The notes: generated by a model from the sequence alone, not told the origin. A DNA stretch of 64,000 nt from Halomonas sp. ML-15 (GCF_014779595.1 NZ_JACXZT010000003.1:267270-331269); one strand, 5' to 3'; shown: positions 43,257-53,897, numbered from the stretch's first letter. Numbers and translations are program-made.

Positions 43257-45665
43257 ATGCAGCAGAACGCCGAACAGACCCTGAGTCTGCCCCTTCTTCC
43301 CCTGCGCGATGTGGTCGTCTATCCGCAGATGGTCATTCCCCTGTTCGTGGGGCGCGAGAAATCCATCCAGGCCCTCGAGGCCGCGATGGAAGCCGACAAG
43401 CGGGTGTTGCTGGTGGCCCAGCGTGAAGCGGGCCAGGATGATCCGGACACCCAGGACCTGTTTGCCGTCGGTACCGTGGCCGAGATCATGCAGCTGCTCA
43501 AGCTGCCCGACGGCACCGTCAAGGTGCTGATCGAGGGCGCTTCGCGGGCCGACGTCGGCGCTATCAGCGTTGCCGAGGCCGGCTACACCCAGGCCGACGT
43601 TACCCTGCGCGAGAGCGTGCCGCTCACCGATCGTGAGCAGGAGTCGCTGGTGCGGGTTCTGCTCAATCAGTTCGAGCAGTACGTCAAGCTCTCCAAGAAG
43701 GTACCCAATGAGGTGCTCAGCTCGCTGTCCGGCATCGAGGACCCGAGTCGCCTGGTGGATACCGTCTGCGCGCATCTGTCGCTGAAGATCGACGACAAGC
43801 AGCAACTGCTGGAAATGGATCGCGTCCGCGACCGCATCGAACACCTGATGGCGCTGATCGAGTCCGAGATCGATCTGCTGCAGGTCGAGAAGCGGATCCG
43901 TTCGCGGGTCAAGGATCAGATGGAGAAGTCGCAGCGCGAGTACTATCTCAACGAGCAGATGAAGGCCATCCAGAAGGAGATGGGCGAGCTCGAGAACGTG
44001 CCCAACGAGGCAGAGAAGTACGAGACGGCGATTGAAGAGTCCGGGATGCCCAAGGAGGCCGCCGACAAGGCGACCCAGGAGCTGGGCAAGCTGAAGATGA
44101 TGTCGCCGACCTCCGCTGAGGCCACGGTGGTGCGCTCCTACCTCGACTGGTTGATCTCGGTGCCGTGGAAGAAGCGCACTCGGGTCAAGCACGACCTGGT
44201 CCGCGCCGCAGCGGTGCTTGACGAGGACCACTACGGCCTCGAGGAAGTCAAGGAGCGCATTCTCGAGTATCTCGCCGTGCAGAAGCGCGTCAAGAAGCTC
44301 AAGGGGCCGGTACTGTGCCTGGTGGGCCCGCCCGGGGTCGGCAAGACCTCGCTGGGTCAGTCGATTGCACGTGCCACCAACCGCAAGTATGTGCGTCTGG
44401 CGCTGGGCGGGGTGCGTGACGAGTCGGAGATTCGCGGCCACCGGCGTACCTACATCGGCTCGCTGCCGGGCAAGATGGTGCAGCGGATGAGCAAGGCGGG
44501 GGTTAAGAACCCGCTGTTCCTGCTCGACGAAGTCGACAAGATCGGCATGGATCATCGTGGTGATCCCGCCTCGGCGCTGCTCGAGGTGCTCGACCCGGAG
44601 CAGAACGACAAGTTCAGCGACCACTATCTGGAGCTTGACTACGATCTTTCCGAGACCATGTTCATCTGTACGGCCAATTCGATGAACATTCCCGGACCGC
44701 TGCTCGATCGCATGGAGATCATCCGCCTGCCGGGCTACACCGAAGACGAGAAGCTGGCGATCGCCAAGCGCTATCTGGTGCCCAAGCAGCTCAAGGCCAA
44801 CGGTTTCAAGGAGGGGGAGCTGGCCCTCGCCGACGATGCTCTGCTGGAGCTGATTCGTTACTACACCCGCGAGGCGGGTGTGCGTGAGCTGGAGCGCCAG
44901 ATCGCCAAGGTATGCCGTAAAGTGCTGCGCGAGCGTCTCGAGGCAGAGGCCAAGGAGGGTGCCCAGGCGGCAGCGGCGTTGGCGGCGGTGGATATCGAGC
45001 CTCACGCAGGGGTACGCCGTTACAGCTACGGCCTGGCCGACAAGGAGGATCAAGTGGGGCGCGTCACCGGTCTGGCCTGGACGTCGGTAGGTGGTGAGCT
45101 GCTCAATATCGAATCGGTGGTCACGCCGGGCAAGGGGCGCATCAACAAGACCGGTTCGCTGGGTGACGTGATGAAGGAGTCGGTGAGCGCGGCCCAGACC
45201 GTGGTGCGGGCCCGGGCAGTGTCGCTGGGTATCGACCCTGAGCGGTTCGAAAAAGAGGACCTGCATATCCACGTGCCGGAGGGTGCCACGCCTAAAGATG
45301 GCCCGAGTGCGGGGATTGCGATGGTCACAGCGATGGTCTCGGCCTACACTGAACGACCGGTGCGATGTGATCTGGCGATGACCGGTGAGGTCAATCTGCG
45401 CGGCGAGGTGATGCCGATCGGTGGGCTCAAGGAGAAATTGCTGGCGGCGCGGCGGGGTGGTATAAAGAAAGTTCTTATACCCGAAGAAAATCGCCGTGAC
45501 CTCAAGGAGGTTCCTGACAACATCAAGAATGCGTTGGATATCATGCCAGTGCGCTGGATTGATGAGGTTCTGGACGAGGCGCTGGTAGCGAAGAATGGCG
45601 CCAAGAGTGACGATCAGCGTCAGGACGATACAGGCGCATCGCACACAATGATTAGCACGCATTAA
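43257..45665 (+). CDS. lon: ATP-dependent protease La (Lon)
   Basis: An 802-residue LonA protease of the cytosol that degrades misfolded and regulatory proteins. The N-terminal substrate domain starts LSLPLLPLRDVVVYPQMVIP. The AAA+ module has Walker A GPPGVGKTS and PLFLLDEVDKIGMDHRGDPA. The protease domain has the catalytic serine in KDGPSAGIAM and the lysine in GGLKEKLLAARRGGIKKVLI. The tail after about residue 785 is short and polar. Length is slightly above E. coli Lon. Confidence 0.97.
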   Translation: MQQNAEQTLSLPLLPLRDVVVYPQMVIPLFVGREKSIQALEAAMEADKRVLLVAQREAGQDDPDTQDLFAVGTVAEIMQLLKLPDGTVKVLIEGASRADVGAISVAEAGYTQADVTLRESVPLTDREQESLVRVLLNQFEQYVKLSKKVPNEVLSSLSGIEDPSRLVDTVCAHLSLKIDDKQQLLEMDRVRDRIEHLMALIESEIDLLQVEKRIRSRVKDQMEKSQREYYLNEQMKAIQKEMGELENVPNEAEKYETAIEESGMPKEAADKATQELGKLKMMSPTSAEATVVRSYLDWLISVPWKKRTRVKHDLVRAAAVLDEDHYGLEEVKERILEYLAVQKRVKKLKGPVLCLVGPPGVGKTSLGQSIARATNRKYVRLALGGVRDESEIRGHRRTYIGSLPGKMVQRMSKAGVKNPLFLLDEVDKIGMDHRGDPASALLEVLDPEQNDKFSDHYLELDYDLSETMFICTANSMNIPGPLLDRMEIIRLPGYTEDEKLAIAKRYLVPKQLKANGFKEGELALADDALLELIRYYTREAGVRELERQIAKVCRKVLRERLEAEAKEGAQAAAALAAVDIEPHAGVRRYSYGLADKEDQVGRVTGLAWTSVGGELLNIESVVTPGKGRINKTGSLGDVMKESVSAAQTVVRARAVSLGIDPERFEKEDLHIHVPEGATPKDGPSAGIAMVTAMVSAYTERPVRCDLAMTGEVNLRGEVMPIGGLKEKLLAARRGGIKKVLIPEENRRDLKEVPDNIKNALDIMPVRWIDEVLDEALVAKNGAKSDDQRQDDTGASHTMISTH

Positions 45666-45730
45666 CGGTATTTTCCCCACTTTGGCTGAGACAGAAGCCA
45701 GTCATAGTGGGGGCTGGAGCTAAGTGTTGC

Positions 45731-45760
45731 TTGACAGATCTTTGTCCGCATTGCTATAAA
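45731..45760 (+). promoter_or_regulatory. Sigma-70 promoter for hupB
   Basis: TTGACA (45731-45736), 18 bases, TATAAA (45755-45760): a perfect -35 and five of six at -10. The leader to the GTG start of hupB is about 75 bases. This fits strong expression of a nucleoid protein. Confidence 0.75.
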
Positions 45761-45842
45761 TCATGCTTTGACATGATCGTCTAAGCCAACAAAAGATAGC
45801 GCCGATTAGAAGTCAATTTCCGAAATAGTCAAGGGGTGAAGT

Positions 45843-46115
45843 GTGAACAAGTCCGAGCTGATCGAAGCCATCGCTGCATCTGCAGATATTCCCAAGGCGG
45901 CTGCTAGCCGTGCGCTCGACGCCATGGTCGATAGCGTTACTGACAGCCTCAAGAAGGGCGATTCCGTTTCGCTGGTGGGTTTCGGTACCTTTACCGTCAA
46001 GGAGCGCGCCGCGCGTACCGGCCGTAACCCCCAGACAGGCCAGCCGATCGAGATCAGTGCCGCCAAGGTGCCGAGCTTCAAGGCAGGCAAGGCACTCAAG
46101 GATTCGGTCAACTAA
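45843..46115 (+). CDS. hupB: DNA-binding protein HU-beta
   Basis: A 90-residue nucleoid protein. [20 protein letters not shown] and the DNA-binding arm [20 protein letters not shown] are diagnostic. The start codon is GTG at 45843, after AAGGGGTGAA; it is the only start that preserves the conserved N-terminus. It follows lon, as in E. coli, and ends in a clear terminator. Confidence 0.97.
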   Translation: MNKSELIEAIAASADIPKAAASRALDAMVDSVTDSLKKGDSVSLVGFGTFTVKERAARTGRNPQTGQPIEISAAKVPSFKAGKALKDSVN

Positions 46116-46155
46116 GCAGGGCCCGATGCCCCGCGGACGTGCCGTAATGCCGCCA

Positions 46156-46184
46156 GGCGCATCGCGAAAGCGGTGCGCTTTTTT
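46156..46184 (+). terminator. Rho-independent terminator after hupB
   Basis: GGCGCATCGC-GAAA-GCGGTGCGC, with one G-T pair, is followed by six T residues. It lies about 40 bases after the hupB stop. Confidence 0.85.
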
Positions 46185-46312
46185 ATTGCCCGCCACTCCT
46201 ATCCGATCGCCTCTCCCTCGACACAGCGATGGTCGCCGCGTGGGGCGGGCGGGTATAATATTCGCCTACTCGATCTCCAGGGATTTCGTGCCACTCTTCA
46301 GCTGAGGCTAGC

Positions 46313-48127
46313 ATGCTGCAAAGTATTCGGGACCGCTCCAAGAGTTGGGGCGCCAAGATCATCATCGGTGCCGTCGTGGCGACCATGGCCCTGTTCGGGG
46401 TCGACTCGCTGGTGACGCTGTTCACTGGTAGCCCGGACGACGTGGCCGAGGTCAACGGCCAGACCATTACCCGCCAACAGGTCGAGATGAACGTACAGCG
46501 AGCGATCCGCAGCGGCCAGGTGCCGCCTGAGCAGGAGCGGGCGCTGCGTAACCAGGTGCTCGATGAGCTGATCACCGATGCGCTGCTCGACAGCTACGCC
46601 GAGGATGGCGGCATGTACCTCTCGGAGAGTCAGCTCGACCAACTGATCGTTACCCTGCCGGAGTTCCAGGATCAGAATGGCCGCTTCGACGCCGACCTGT
46701 TCCGCAACCGCCTGGCCAGCGCGGGCTACTCGCCGACCGGTTTTCGCGAAGAGTTGAAGGCCGATATGCAGCGCCAGCAGTTGCAGCAGGGCCTCGCCTT
46801 CAGCGACTTTACACTGGACAACGAGCGTGAGCGTCTCGGCGAGCTGCAGCGTCAGACGCGTAGCTTCCGCTACCACTTGCTTGAGGTCGACGATCTTGAG
46901 ACGCCCCCGCAAGCCAGTGAGGAGCAGCTCGAGGCCTACTATGAGGCCAATGCCGATAACTATCAGCGCCCCGAGCAGGTGCGTCTCGAGTACGTGATCA
47001 TCGATCGTGAAGAGATGGCTGCGGAGTATGAGCTCGATGAGCAGGTGCTGCGCGACGCTTACGCAGAGCGCGGCAGCGATGCCGAGCGTCGCATCTCGCA
47101 TATTATGGTGACCTTCAGCGCCGAGCGTAGCCGCGAGGAGGCGGAGGCCATCCTCGAAGAGGTGCAGGCACGCCTCGATGAGGGTGACGACTTCGCTGAT
47201 CTGGCCGAAGAGTATTCCGACGATACCTCAACCAGTGATGCCGGCGGCGACCTGGGCACGGTCAGCCGTGGCTTCTTCGACGACGCCTTCGAGGAAGCCG
47301 CCTTCAGCCTCGGCGAGGGTGAAACATCGGACATCGTCGAGAGCGGCAACGGGCTCCACCTGATTCGCGTCACCGAGCTCGATATGCCCAGCTTCGAGGA
47401 GATGCGCGACGAGCTGCAGCGCGAAGCCGCGCTCTCCGAGGTCACCGACGACTTCAACCGTCGCGTCCAGCAGCTGATCGATGACAGCTTTGCCGCGGAT
47501 GATCTGCAGAGCGTGGCTGACGATATCGGCCTCGAGCTGCATACCACCGACTGGGTGTCCCGTGACGATGCCGAGGGCGTGCTCTCCGAGCCGGGCGTGA
47601 TGGAGGCTGCGTTCAGCGACGATGTGCTGGTAGAAGGCTTCAACAGTGAAGTGCTCGAGCTCGACGACGACCGGCGCATGGTACTGCGCGTCGACGAGCA
47701 CCGCGAAGCGACGCTGCTTGAGCTTGACGAGGTGCGCGAGCGGGTCGAAGCGTCGGTGAATGCCAATTTGCGCCGCGCTGCGCTGCGCGAACTGGCAGAG
47801 GCGCAGATCGAGGCGCTACGCGAGGGAGAAGAGCTCGACCTCGACTGGCAGAGTGTGGACGAAGCTGATCGCCAGTCCGGAGCGGCGCCGCGGGCGGTCG
47901 TCCAGGCGGCCTTCCGGCTGCCGCAGCCCAACGGCGAAACCCGCTTTGGCCATGTCGTCGACGGCGACCAGGTAGCGGTTATTGCCTTGGACGGTGTCAC
48001 TGCCGGTGAGGTGAATGCCGAGGTAGAGAGCTTTGTGACCCAGATGGCCGAGCGGCTGCGTGCTCAGGCGGCGATCCAGGGCCTGCTTGAATACCTGCGA
48101 AGCACCGCCGAGATCGAACGCCTGTAA
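46313..48127 (+). CDS. ppiD: Periplasmic folding factor / peptidyl-prolyl isomerase PpiD
   Basis: A 604-residue protein anchored in the inner membrane by one N-terminal segment (about 14-35, IIIGAVVATMALFGVDSLVT). A SurA-like chaperone domain follows (NGQTITRQQVEMNVQRAI). The parvulin domain (about 260-350) contains RISHIMVTFSAERSREEAEA and GGDLGTVSRGFF. PpiD helps newly exported proteins fold near the Sec translocon. Like E. coli, it follows hupB. The protein is very acidic, as expected in a halophile. Confidence 0.93.
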   Translation: MLQSIRDRSKSWGAKIIIGAVVATMALFGVDSLVTLFTGSPDDVAEVNGQTITRQQVEMNVQRAIRSGQVPPEQERALRNQVLDELITDALLDSYAEDGGMYLSESQLDQLIVTLPEFQDQNGRFDADLFRNRLASAGYSPTGFREELKADMQRQQLQQGLAFSDFTLDNERERLGELQRQTRSFRYHLLEVDDLETPPQASEEQLEAYYEANADNYQRPEQVRLEYVIIDREEMAAEYELDEQVLRDAYAERGSDAERRISHIMVTFSAERSREEAEAILEEVQARLDEGDDFADLAEEYSDDTSTSDAGGDLGTVSRGFFDDAFEEAAFSLGEGETSDIVESGNGLHLIRVTELDMPSFEEMRDELQREAALSEVTDDFNRRVQQLIDDSFAADDLQSVADDIGLELHTTDWVSRDDAEGVLSEPGVMEAAFSDDVLVEGFNSEVLELDDDRRMVLRVDEHREATLLELDEVRERVEASVNANLRRAALRELAEAQIEALREGEELDLDWQSVDEADRQSGAAPRAVVQAAFRLPQPNGETRFGHVVDGDQVAVIALDGVTAGEVNAEVESFVTQMAERLRAQAAIQGLLEYLRSTAEIERL

Positions 48128-48151
48128 CGGGTGGTGTAAAAGTCGATGGGA

Positions 48152-48180
48152 AACGCGTGGCCAGGCCACGCGTTTTTTTA
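48152..48180 (+). terminator. Rho-independent terminator after ppiD
   Basis: The AACGCGTGG / CCACGCGTT stem with loop CCAGG is followed by a T7 run, about 25 bases after the ppiD stop. Confidence 0.88.
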
Positions 48181-48189
48181 CGCAGCGAT

Positions 48190-48204
48190 TGTTATAGTGT
48201 AACA
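48190..48204. promoter_or_regulatory. Zur-like zinc operator before the COG0523 gene
   Basis: TGTTATAGTGTAACA is an almost perfect palindrome and with its flanks (TGTAACATTT) closely matches the gammaproteobacterial Zur box ATGTTATANTATAACAT. It lies 28 bases before the ATG at 48233. Confidence 0.7.
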
Positions 48205-48232
48205 TTTGTGCTGGTAATAGATTGAGGTAGCG

Positions 48233-49279
48233 ATGCAGCGCAATCATCAGCAGGACTCTGCCAGCCCGATACCGGTGCACGTGTTGACCGGCTTTCTCGG
48301 CAGCGGCAAGAGCAGCCTGATTCGCCATCTAGTGGCGAACAAGCCCGACGACGAGCGCTGGGCGATCGTGATCAATGAGTTTGGTCAGGTGGGCATTGAC
48401 CAGGCGATGTTCGAGTCGCGCCGCGATGTGGTGGTCAAGGGGCTGCCGGGTGGCTGCCTATGCTGCCAACTGGCCTTCGTGCTGCAGGCGGCGCTGGTCA
48501 ATCTGATTCGCCGTGAGCGTCCGGATCGCCTGATCATCGAGCCCTCCGGGCTGGGGCATCCCGCGGGGCTGCTGGACTTGCTGCGCGGCGAGGCCTTTCA
48601 GGGAGTGCTGGAGATCCGTGAGGTCATCGCACTGCTCGACCCGCGCCGTCTCGACGATCCGCGTAGCCGACAGCATGACACCTTTCGCGACCAGTTGCTG
48701 ATGGCGGATGCGGTGGCGTTGACCATGATCGATCTGACCACCGCCGCCCAGCGCCGCAAGGCACGGCACTACGTTGACGCGATGTGGCCGCCCAAACGCT
48801 GGGTGGATGAAGCGCCCTACGGCCGCTTGTCGCCATCGCTGCTGCTGGGGGGGCCTGCTGCTTTCCATGACTCAGAGCTGGTGCAGGCTGGCGCGCATCG
48901 TCAACTGACGTCAGCTGTGATACTGGACGATTTCGTCTACCGCGAGCCCACGCCCGGCCAGCCGTGCGTCGAGACGGGAGAGTCGCTTGGCTATGCAAGT
49001 CTCGGCTGGCGCTGGCACCCTTCGGACAGGTTCTCGCTGGATGCCCTGACGCAGCTGCTGGATAGCCTCGACCGAGGGATGCGCATCAAGGGGGTGTGGC
49101 ATACCGATAGCGGCTGGCAGCTATTCAACCGTAGCGGGGGGCGCAGTGAGCTGTCGCCCAGCGCCTGGCGGCGTGATTCGCGACTCGAGCTGATTGGCGA
49201 GGCAGGCACGTTGCCGGACTCCCAGGCGCTGGGCCAGCGCCTGGTCGAGTGCCAGTTGGCAGCCGTGTCAGGGGACTGA
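48233..49279 (+). CDS. COG0523 (CobW/G3E) GTPase, probable zinc-allocation metallochaperone
   Basis: A 348-residue G3E GTPase. Walker A is GFLGSGKSS, the family metal motif CxCC is in LPGGCLCCQ, and EPSGLGHPAG and the base-recognition region ALTMIDLTTA follow. The C-terminal CobW_C domain is present but short. Some COG0523 proteins (ZigA, YeiR) are induced by zinc starvation under Zur and deliver zinc to client enzymes. The Zur-like site upstream makes that role the best guess; cobalt or nitrile-hydratase roles are less likely. It converges on lpxH with five bases between stops. Confidence 0.88.
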   Translation: MQRNHQQDSASPIPVHVLTGFLGSGKSSLIRHLVANKPDDERWAIVINEFGQVGIDQAMFESRRDVVVKGLPGGCLCCQLAFVLQAALVNLIRRERPDRLIIEPSGLGHPAGLLDLLRGEAFQGVLEIREVIALLDPRRLDDPRSRQHDTFRDQLLMADAVALTMIDLTTAAQRRKARHYVDAMWPPKRWVDEAPYGRLSPSLLLGGPAAFHDSELVQAGAHRQLTSAVILDDFVYREPTPGQPCVETGESLGYASLGWRWHPSDRFSLDALTQLLDSLDRGMRIKGVWHTDSGWQLFNRSGGRSELSPSAWRRDSRLELIGEAGTLPDSQALGQRLVECQLAAVSGD

Positions 49280-49284
49280 GTGGC

Positions 49285-50037
49285 TCAGGCGCCAGGCAGC
49301 GGGAACTCCAGCAGTTGCGGCGGGCGCTCGGCCTCGATACGTACTTCCCAGCCGCGCTGCGGCTGCCAGTCGCCGAGGACCAGGCGGCGCGCCGGCTGGC
49401 CGTCGACCTCTAGCACGTGCACGGCGGGGCGGTGGGTGTGACCGTGGATCAGGGTAGCGACATCGTGCTCGATCATCGCTCTGTCGACCTCTTCCGGCGT
49501 CACGTCCATGATCTCCTCGGCCTTGTTGGAGTTGGCCTCACCGGATTGCTGTCGCAGGCTCTTGGCCAGCTCGAGTCGCGCCTCCAGCGGCATTGCCAGC
49601 ACCTGCGCCTGCCACTGCGGATCGCGGGCCTGAGCGCGGAAGGCCATATAGGCCTTGTCACCGGTACACAGGCTGTCGCCGTGCATCAGCAACACTGGCT
49701 TGCCGCCCAGCTCGACCTGGTATGCGTCGGGCAGCAGGGTGGCTCCGCAGGCATCGGCAAAGCGGCTACCGAGCAGGAAGTCGCGATTGCCGTGCATCAG
49801 GTAGAGCCGAGTGCCGCCGTCGGTCAGCGCCTTGAGCCCCTCGACTACCTGGGTGGCCAGGGGGGCTATCTCGGGAGTGTCGAGGATGTCGTCGCCGATC
49901 CACGCATCGAAGAGGTCGCCGAGAATGTAGAGGGCATCGGCCTGGCTGGCGCTATTCGTCAGGTAGGCGAGAAAGCCCTCGGTGATCTCGGGGGCGCTGG
50001 GGTGCAGGTGCAGGTCGGCTATCAGCAGGGTGCTCAT
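49285..50037 (-). CDS. lpxH: UDP-2,3-diacylglucosamine diphosphatase LpxH
   Basis: A 250-residue metallophosphoesterase of lipid A synthesis that forms lipid X. Metal-binding motifs are in order: DLHLHPSAPEI, LGDLFDAWIGDD, MHGNRDFLLG, LMHGDSLCTGD and IHGHTHRPAVH. It follows ppiB on the same strand, an arrangement also seen in other gammaproteobacteria (ppiB-lpxH). Length is normal. Confidence 0.95.
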   Translation of the reverse strand: MSTLLIADLHLHPSAPEITEGFLAYLTNSASQADALYILGDLFDAWIGDDILDTPEIAPLATQVVEGLKALTDGGTRLYLMHGNRDFLLGSRFADACGATLLPDAYQVELGGKPVLLMHGDSLCTGDKAYMAFRAQARDPQWQAQVLAMPLEARLELAKSLRQQSGEANSNKAEEIMDVTPEEVDRAMIEHDVATLIHGHTHRPAVHVLEVDGQPARRLVLGDWQPQRGWEVRIEAERPPQLLEFPLPGA

Positions 50038-50108
50038 GGCATGGCTCCGCGGGCATAGGCGAAATAAAACGCCCGCGCGGTGGCGGGCGCTTCACTCGAA
50101 TATCGGGC

Positions 50109-50606
50109 TCAGGCGTCCTTCAGGTAGGCGCGCTGAATGACCACGTCTTCAGTGGGGACATCGGCATGCATGCCGCGGCGGGTGGTCGGTACTTCCTTGA
50201 TGCGTTCGACCACTTCCATGCCTTCGACGACTTCGCCGAACACGCAGTAGCCCCAGCCCTGAATGGATTTGCCGCTGTGGTTGAGGAAGTCGTTGTCGGC
50301 GATGTTGATGAAGAACTGTGCGGAGGCGGAGTGTGGATCCTGGGTGCGCGCCATGGCCAGGGTCCCGGTGAGGTTCTTGAGGCCGTTGTCCGCCTCGTTC
50401 TCGATCGGATCGCGAGTCGGCTTCTGATTGAAATCGGTGTCGAATCCGCCGCCCTGGACCATGAAACCATCGATGACGCGATGGAACAGGGTGCCGTCGT
50501 AATGGCCGTCGGTGACGTACTGTTCGAAGTTGGCGACGGTCTTGGGGGCCTTGTCGTGCTCGAGGCGGACAACGATGTCACCGAAATTGGTCTGCAGAAC
50601 GATCAT
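50109..50606 (-). CDS. ppiB: Peptidyl-prolyl cis-trans isomerase B (cyclophilin)
   Basis: A 165-residue cytoplasmic cyclophilin. [19 protein letters not shown] and [20 protein letters not shown] carry the active-site Arg, Phe and Gln. No signal peptide, so it is the PpiB rather than PpiA type. It is divergent from glnS and upstream of lpxH. Confidence 0.95.
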   Translation of the reverse strand: MIVLQTNFGDIVVRLEHDKAPKTVANFEQYVTDGHYDGTLFHRVIDGFMVQGGGFDTDFNQKPTRDPIENEADNGLKNLTGTLAMARTQDPHSASAQFFINIADNDFLNHSGKSIQGWGYCVFGEVVEGMEVVERIKEVPTTRRGMHADVPTEDVVIQRAYLKDA

Positions 50607-50663
50607 GTGAGCTTCCTGAGAGTCTGTAAGGGTGCGCCTTGGCGTAGCGCGTCTGCGTCACGC

Positions 50664-50669
50664 TATAAT
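50664..50669 (+). promoter_or_regulatory. -10 element of the glnS promoter
   Basis: A perfect TATAAT about 100 bases before the glnS ATG. A weak TTGGCG lies 19 bases upstream. The leader that follows can form small hairpins (GGGTAGTTACCC near 50706) but shows no known riboswitch. Confidence 0.5.
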
Positions 50670-50770
50670 AGCCGTTTTGCATCGACACGCGAAGCCACAA
50701 GGAGAGGGTAGTTACCCGCCTTGGGGTGAGGCGGTCGCCTTCGCGCCAACCAGAGGTTTGCTCCTACACC

Positions 50771-52483
50771 ATGACCACCGATACTACTAGCGCGCCGAAT
50801 TTCATTCGTCACCAGATTCGCGACGAGATCGAGGGCGGTCGTGACGACAAGATCGTCACCCGCTTTCCGCCAGAGCCCAATGGCTTTCTGCATATTGGGC
50901 ACGCCAAGTCGATCTGTCTGAATTTCGGGCTTGCCGAGCAGTTTGGTGGTGACTGTCATCTGCGTTTCGACGACACCAACCCGGCCAAGGAGGAGCAGGC
51001 CTACATCGATGCCATCAAGGCCGATGTCGAGTGGCTGGGCTTTCAGTGGGCCGGTGAGGTGCGCTTCGCCTCGGACTACTTCGACCAGCTCTACGCCTGG
51101 GCGCAGCATTTGATCCGCGAGGGCAAGGCCTATGTCGACGATCTCTCGCCGGATCAGATCCGCGAGTACCGTGGAACCTTGACCGAGCCCGGCAAGCCGA
51201 GTCCCTATCGCGAGCGGAGCGTGGAGGAGAATCTCGACCTGCTGGAGCGTATGCGCGATGGCGAATTCGACGAGGGCGCCAAGGTGCTGCGGGCCAAGAT
51301 CGATATGGCGTCGCCAAATATCAACCTGCGCGACCCAATCCTCTACCGTATTCGCCACGCCCAGCACCATCAGACCGGCGACAAGTGGAAGATCTATCCC
51401 TCCTATGACTATACCCACGGTCAGTCGGATGCGCTGGAGGGGGTGACCCACTCGATCTGTACTCTGGAGTTCGAGGATCATCGACCTCTCTACGAGTGGT
51501 TTCTGGCCAATCTGCCGGTGCCCTGTGTGCCGCGTCAGATCGAGTTTGCGCGACTCAATCTCGCCTACACCCTGACTTCCAAGCGCAAGCTCAAACTGCT
51601 GGTCGATAAGCAGATCGTCGACGGCTGGGATGATCCCAGGATGCCGACCATCTCCGGCATGCGCCGGCGCGGCTATACCCCGGCCTCGATCCGCAAGTTC
51701 TGCGAGATGATCGGCGTGACCCGTGCCGACGGCGGCCTGGTGGATATTGCCATGCTGACCCACGCGATCCGCTCGGACCTCGAGGACAATGCGCGGCGGG
51801 CGATGGTGGTGCTCAAACCGCTCAAGGTAGTGCTGACCAATGTCCCTGAGGGGCATGAAGAGCTCTATGAGGTGCCTGGCCACCCGGCGCGTGACGACCT
51901 GGGCCTGCGCAAGGTGCCTTTTACCCGCGAGATCTTCATCGACCATGACGATTTCATGGAGGAGCCACCCAAGAAGTTCTTCCGTCTGGCGCCGGGCAAG
52001 GAAGTACGCCTGCGCAACAGCTACGTGATTCGCTGCGACGAGGTGATCAAGGACGCCGCCGGCGAGATCGAGGCGCTGCACTGTTCGGTGGACTTCGACA
52101 CCCTTGGCAAGAATCCCGAAGGGCGCAAGGTCAAGGGTGTCATCCACTGGGTCAGCGCCGACCATGGCGTGCCAATGGAGGTGCGCCTCTACGACAACCT
52201 GTTCCTGGTCGAGCAGCCTGACAAGGACAAGGACGCCGATTTTCTCGAACATCTCAATCCCGAGTCGCTGATGGTGTGCCAGGCGATCGGTGAGCCGAGC
52301 CTGGCCGATGCCACCCCCGAAGCACGCTTTCAGTTCGAGCGGGTTGGCTATTTCTGCGCCGATCGCCACGCCTGCCGCGATGGCAAGCGGGTGTTCAACC
52401 GCACGGTTGGCTTGAAAGACACATGGGCCAAGGTTCAGAGGCAAGAGGCCCAGAAGCAGGCGCCAGGTCAGAAGAAGGGCTGA
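50771..52483 (+). CDS. glnS: Glutaminyl-tRNA synthetase
   Basis: A 570-residue class I synthetase. The HIGH motif is in [18 protein letters not shown] and the KMSKS-like loop in [26 protein letters not shown] and [20 protein letters not shown] are typical of GlnRS. The ATG at 50771 is chosen because the family starts near [10 protein letters not shown]; the upstream in-frame start at 50726 is not conserved. cysS begins two bases after its stop. Confidence 0.97.
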   Translation: MTTDTTSAPNFIRHQIRDEIEGGRDDKIVTRFPPEPNGFLHIGHAKSICLNFGLAEQFGGDCHLRFDDTNPAKEEQAYIDAIKADVEWLGFQWAGEVRFASDYFDQLYAWAQHLIREGKAYVDDLSPDQIREYRGTLTEPGKPSPYRERSVEENLDLLERMRDGEFDEGAKVLRAKIDMASPNINLRDPILYRIRHAQHHQTGDKWKIYPSYDYTHGQSDALEGVTHSICTLEFEDHRPLYEWFLANLPVPCVPRQIEFARLNLAYTLTSKRKLKLLVDKQIVDGWDDPRMPTISGMRRRGYTPASIRKFCEMIGVTRADGGLVDIAMLTHAIRSDLEDNARRAMVVLKPLKVVLTNVPEGHEELYEVPGHPARDDLGLRKVPFTREIFIDHDDFMEEPPKKFFRLAPGKEVRLRNSYVIRCDEVIKDAAGEIEALHCSVDFDTLGKNPEGRKVKGVIHWVSADHGVPMEVRLYDNLFLVEQPDKDKDADFLEHLNPESLMVCQAIGEPSLADATPEARFQFERVGYFCADRHACRDGKRVFNRTVGLKDTWAKVQRQEAQKQAPGQKKG

Positions 52484-52484
52484 T

Positions 52485-53897
52485 ATGCAGATTTACAACA
52501 CGCTGACGCGGCGCAAGGAAGCTTTTACTCCCATCGAGCCGGGACGTGTGCGCATGTACGTATGCGGCATGACCGTCTACGACTACTGCCATCTGGGCCA
52601 CGCCCGGGTGATGGTGGCCTTCGATGTGATTACCCGCCACCTGCGCGCCCGCGGCTACGATGTCACCTACGTGCGCAACATCACCGACATCGACGACAAG
52701 ATTCTCAAGCGTGCCGACGAGAATGGCGAGAGCATCAGCGCGCTCACCGAGCGCATGATCGCCGCCATGCATGAGGACGAGGCGCGGCTGTTCGTTGCGC
52801 GCCCGGATGCCGAGCCCCGCGCCACTGGGCATGTGGCCGAAATCATCGCCATGATCGAGACGCTGATCGACAAGGGTTACGCCTACGCCGCCGACAACGG
52901 CGACGTCTACTACCGAGTGCGCAAGTTCGAGGGCTACGGCAAGCTGAATAACCGTGACCTGGATGAGATGCGCTCCGGTGCCCGGGTCGACGTCGATGAG
53001 CACAAGGAGGACCCGCTCGACTTCGTGCTGTGGAAGGCGGCCAAGATGGGCGAGGCGAGCTGGCCCTCGCCCTGGGGCGAGGGGCGCCCCGGCTGGCACA
53101 TCGAGTGCTCGGCGATGTCGACCTGCTGCCTGGGGGAGACTTTCGACATTCACGGCGGTGGGCCGGACCTGACCTTCCCCCACCACGAGAATGAGATCGC
53201 CCAATCCGAGGCGGCCACCGGCAAGCGCTACGTCAATACCTGGATGCATGCCGGGGCGGTGCGGGTGAATCAGGAGAAGATGTCCAAATCACTGGGTAAC
53301 TTCTTCACCATCCGCGACGTCCTCGAGCACCACGACGCTGAGGTGGTGCGCTACCTGCTGGTGGCCAGCCACTACCGCAGCCCGATCAACTACGCGCCGG
53401 ACTCGCTGTCTGAAGCGCGCAAGTCGCTGGAACGCTTCTATACCGCCCTCGACGGATTGGCGCTGGAAGGGGTGCAAGAGGCCGACAGTGAGGCGCTGGT
53501 CGAGGCTCAGCGCGCCTTCAACGCCGCCATGGATGACGACTTCAATACCCCGGTGGCGCTGGCTGCGCTGTTCGACCTGGTGCGTGAGCTGAATCGGGCC
53601 AGGAAGGAGGCACCCGAGTCGGCCCCCGGGTTGGCGGTGGGGCTCAAGCGACTGGCCGGCGTGCTTGGCCTGCTGCAGCAGGACCCGGCGCGCTTTCTCA
53701 AGGGCGGCGATACCGCGCTGCCGCTGCCTGTCGACGATATCGAGGCGCGTATCGAGGCGCGTGCCGCGGCCAAGCAGGCCAAGGACTTCGCCACCGCCGA
53801 TCGCATTCGCGATGAGCTGGCGGCGTTGGGGATCGAACTCAAGGACTCCCGTGAGGGTACGACCTGGGTATTGGCCAGCGCCGACGACCCTGCATAG
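52485..53897 (+). CDS. cysS: Cysteinyl-tRNA synthetase
   Basis: A 470-residue class I synthetase. Zinc-binding Cys is in [18 protein letters not shown], whose HLGH is the HIGH motif. [10 protein letters not shown] and the KMSKS motif in [14 protein letters not shown] are intact. The C-terminal anticodon-binding DALR domain ends the protein. It is coupled to glnS by a one-base gap and closed by a strong hairpin. Confidence 0.97.
   Translation: MQIYNTLTRRKEAFTPIEPGRVRMYVCGMTVYDYCHLGHARVMVAFDVITRHLRARGYDVTYVRNITDIDDKILKRADENGESISALTERMIAAMHEDEARLFVARPDAEPRATGHVAEIIAMIETLIDKGYAYAADNGDVYYRVRKFEGYGKLNNRDLDEMRSGARVDVDEHKEDPLDFVLWKAAKMGEASWPSPWGEGRPGWHIECSAMSTCCLGETFDIHGGGPDLTFPHHENEIAQSEAATGKRYVNTWMHAGAVRVNQEKMSKSLGNFFTIRDVLEHHDAEVVRYLLVASHYRSPINYAPDSLSEARKSLERFYTALDGLALEGVQEADSEALVEAQRAFNAAMDDDFNTPVALAALFDLVRELNRARKEAPESAPGLAVGLKRLAGVLGLLQQDPARFLKGGDTALPLPVDDIEARIEARAAAKQAKDFATADRIRDELAALGIELKDSREGTTWVLASADDPA

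Noticed and set aside
43149..45680. An 843-codon open frame antisense to lon
   Set aside because: It mirrors lon in a GC-rich gene where antisense stops are rare. No domain is recognisable and there is no ribosome site or promoter.
50663..52444. A 593-codon open frame antisense to glnS
   Set aside because: It shadows glnS and has no family features.
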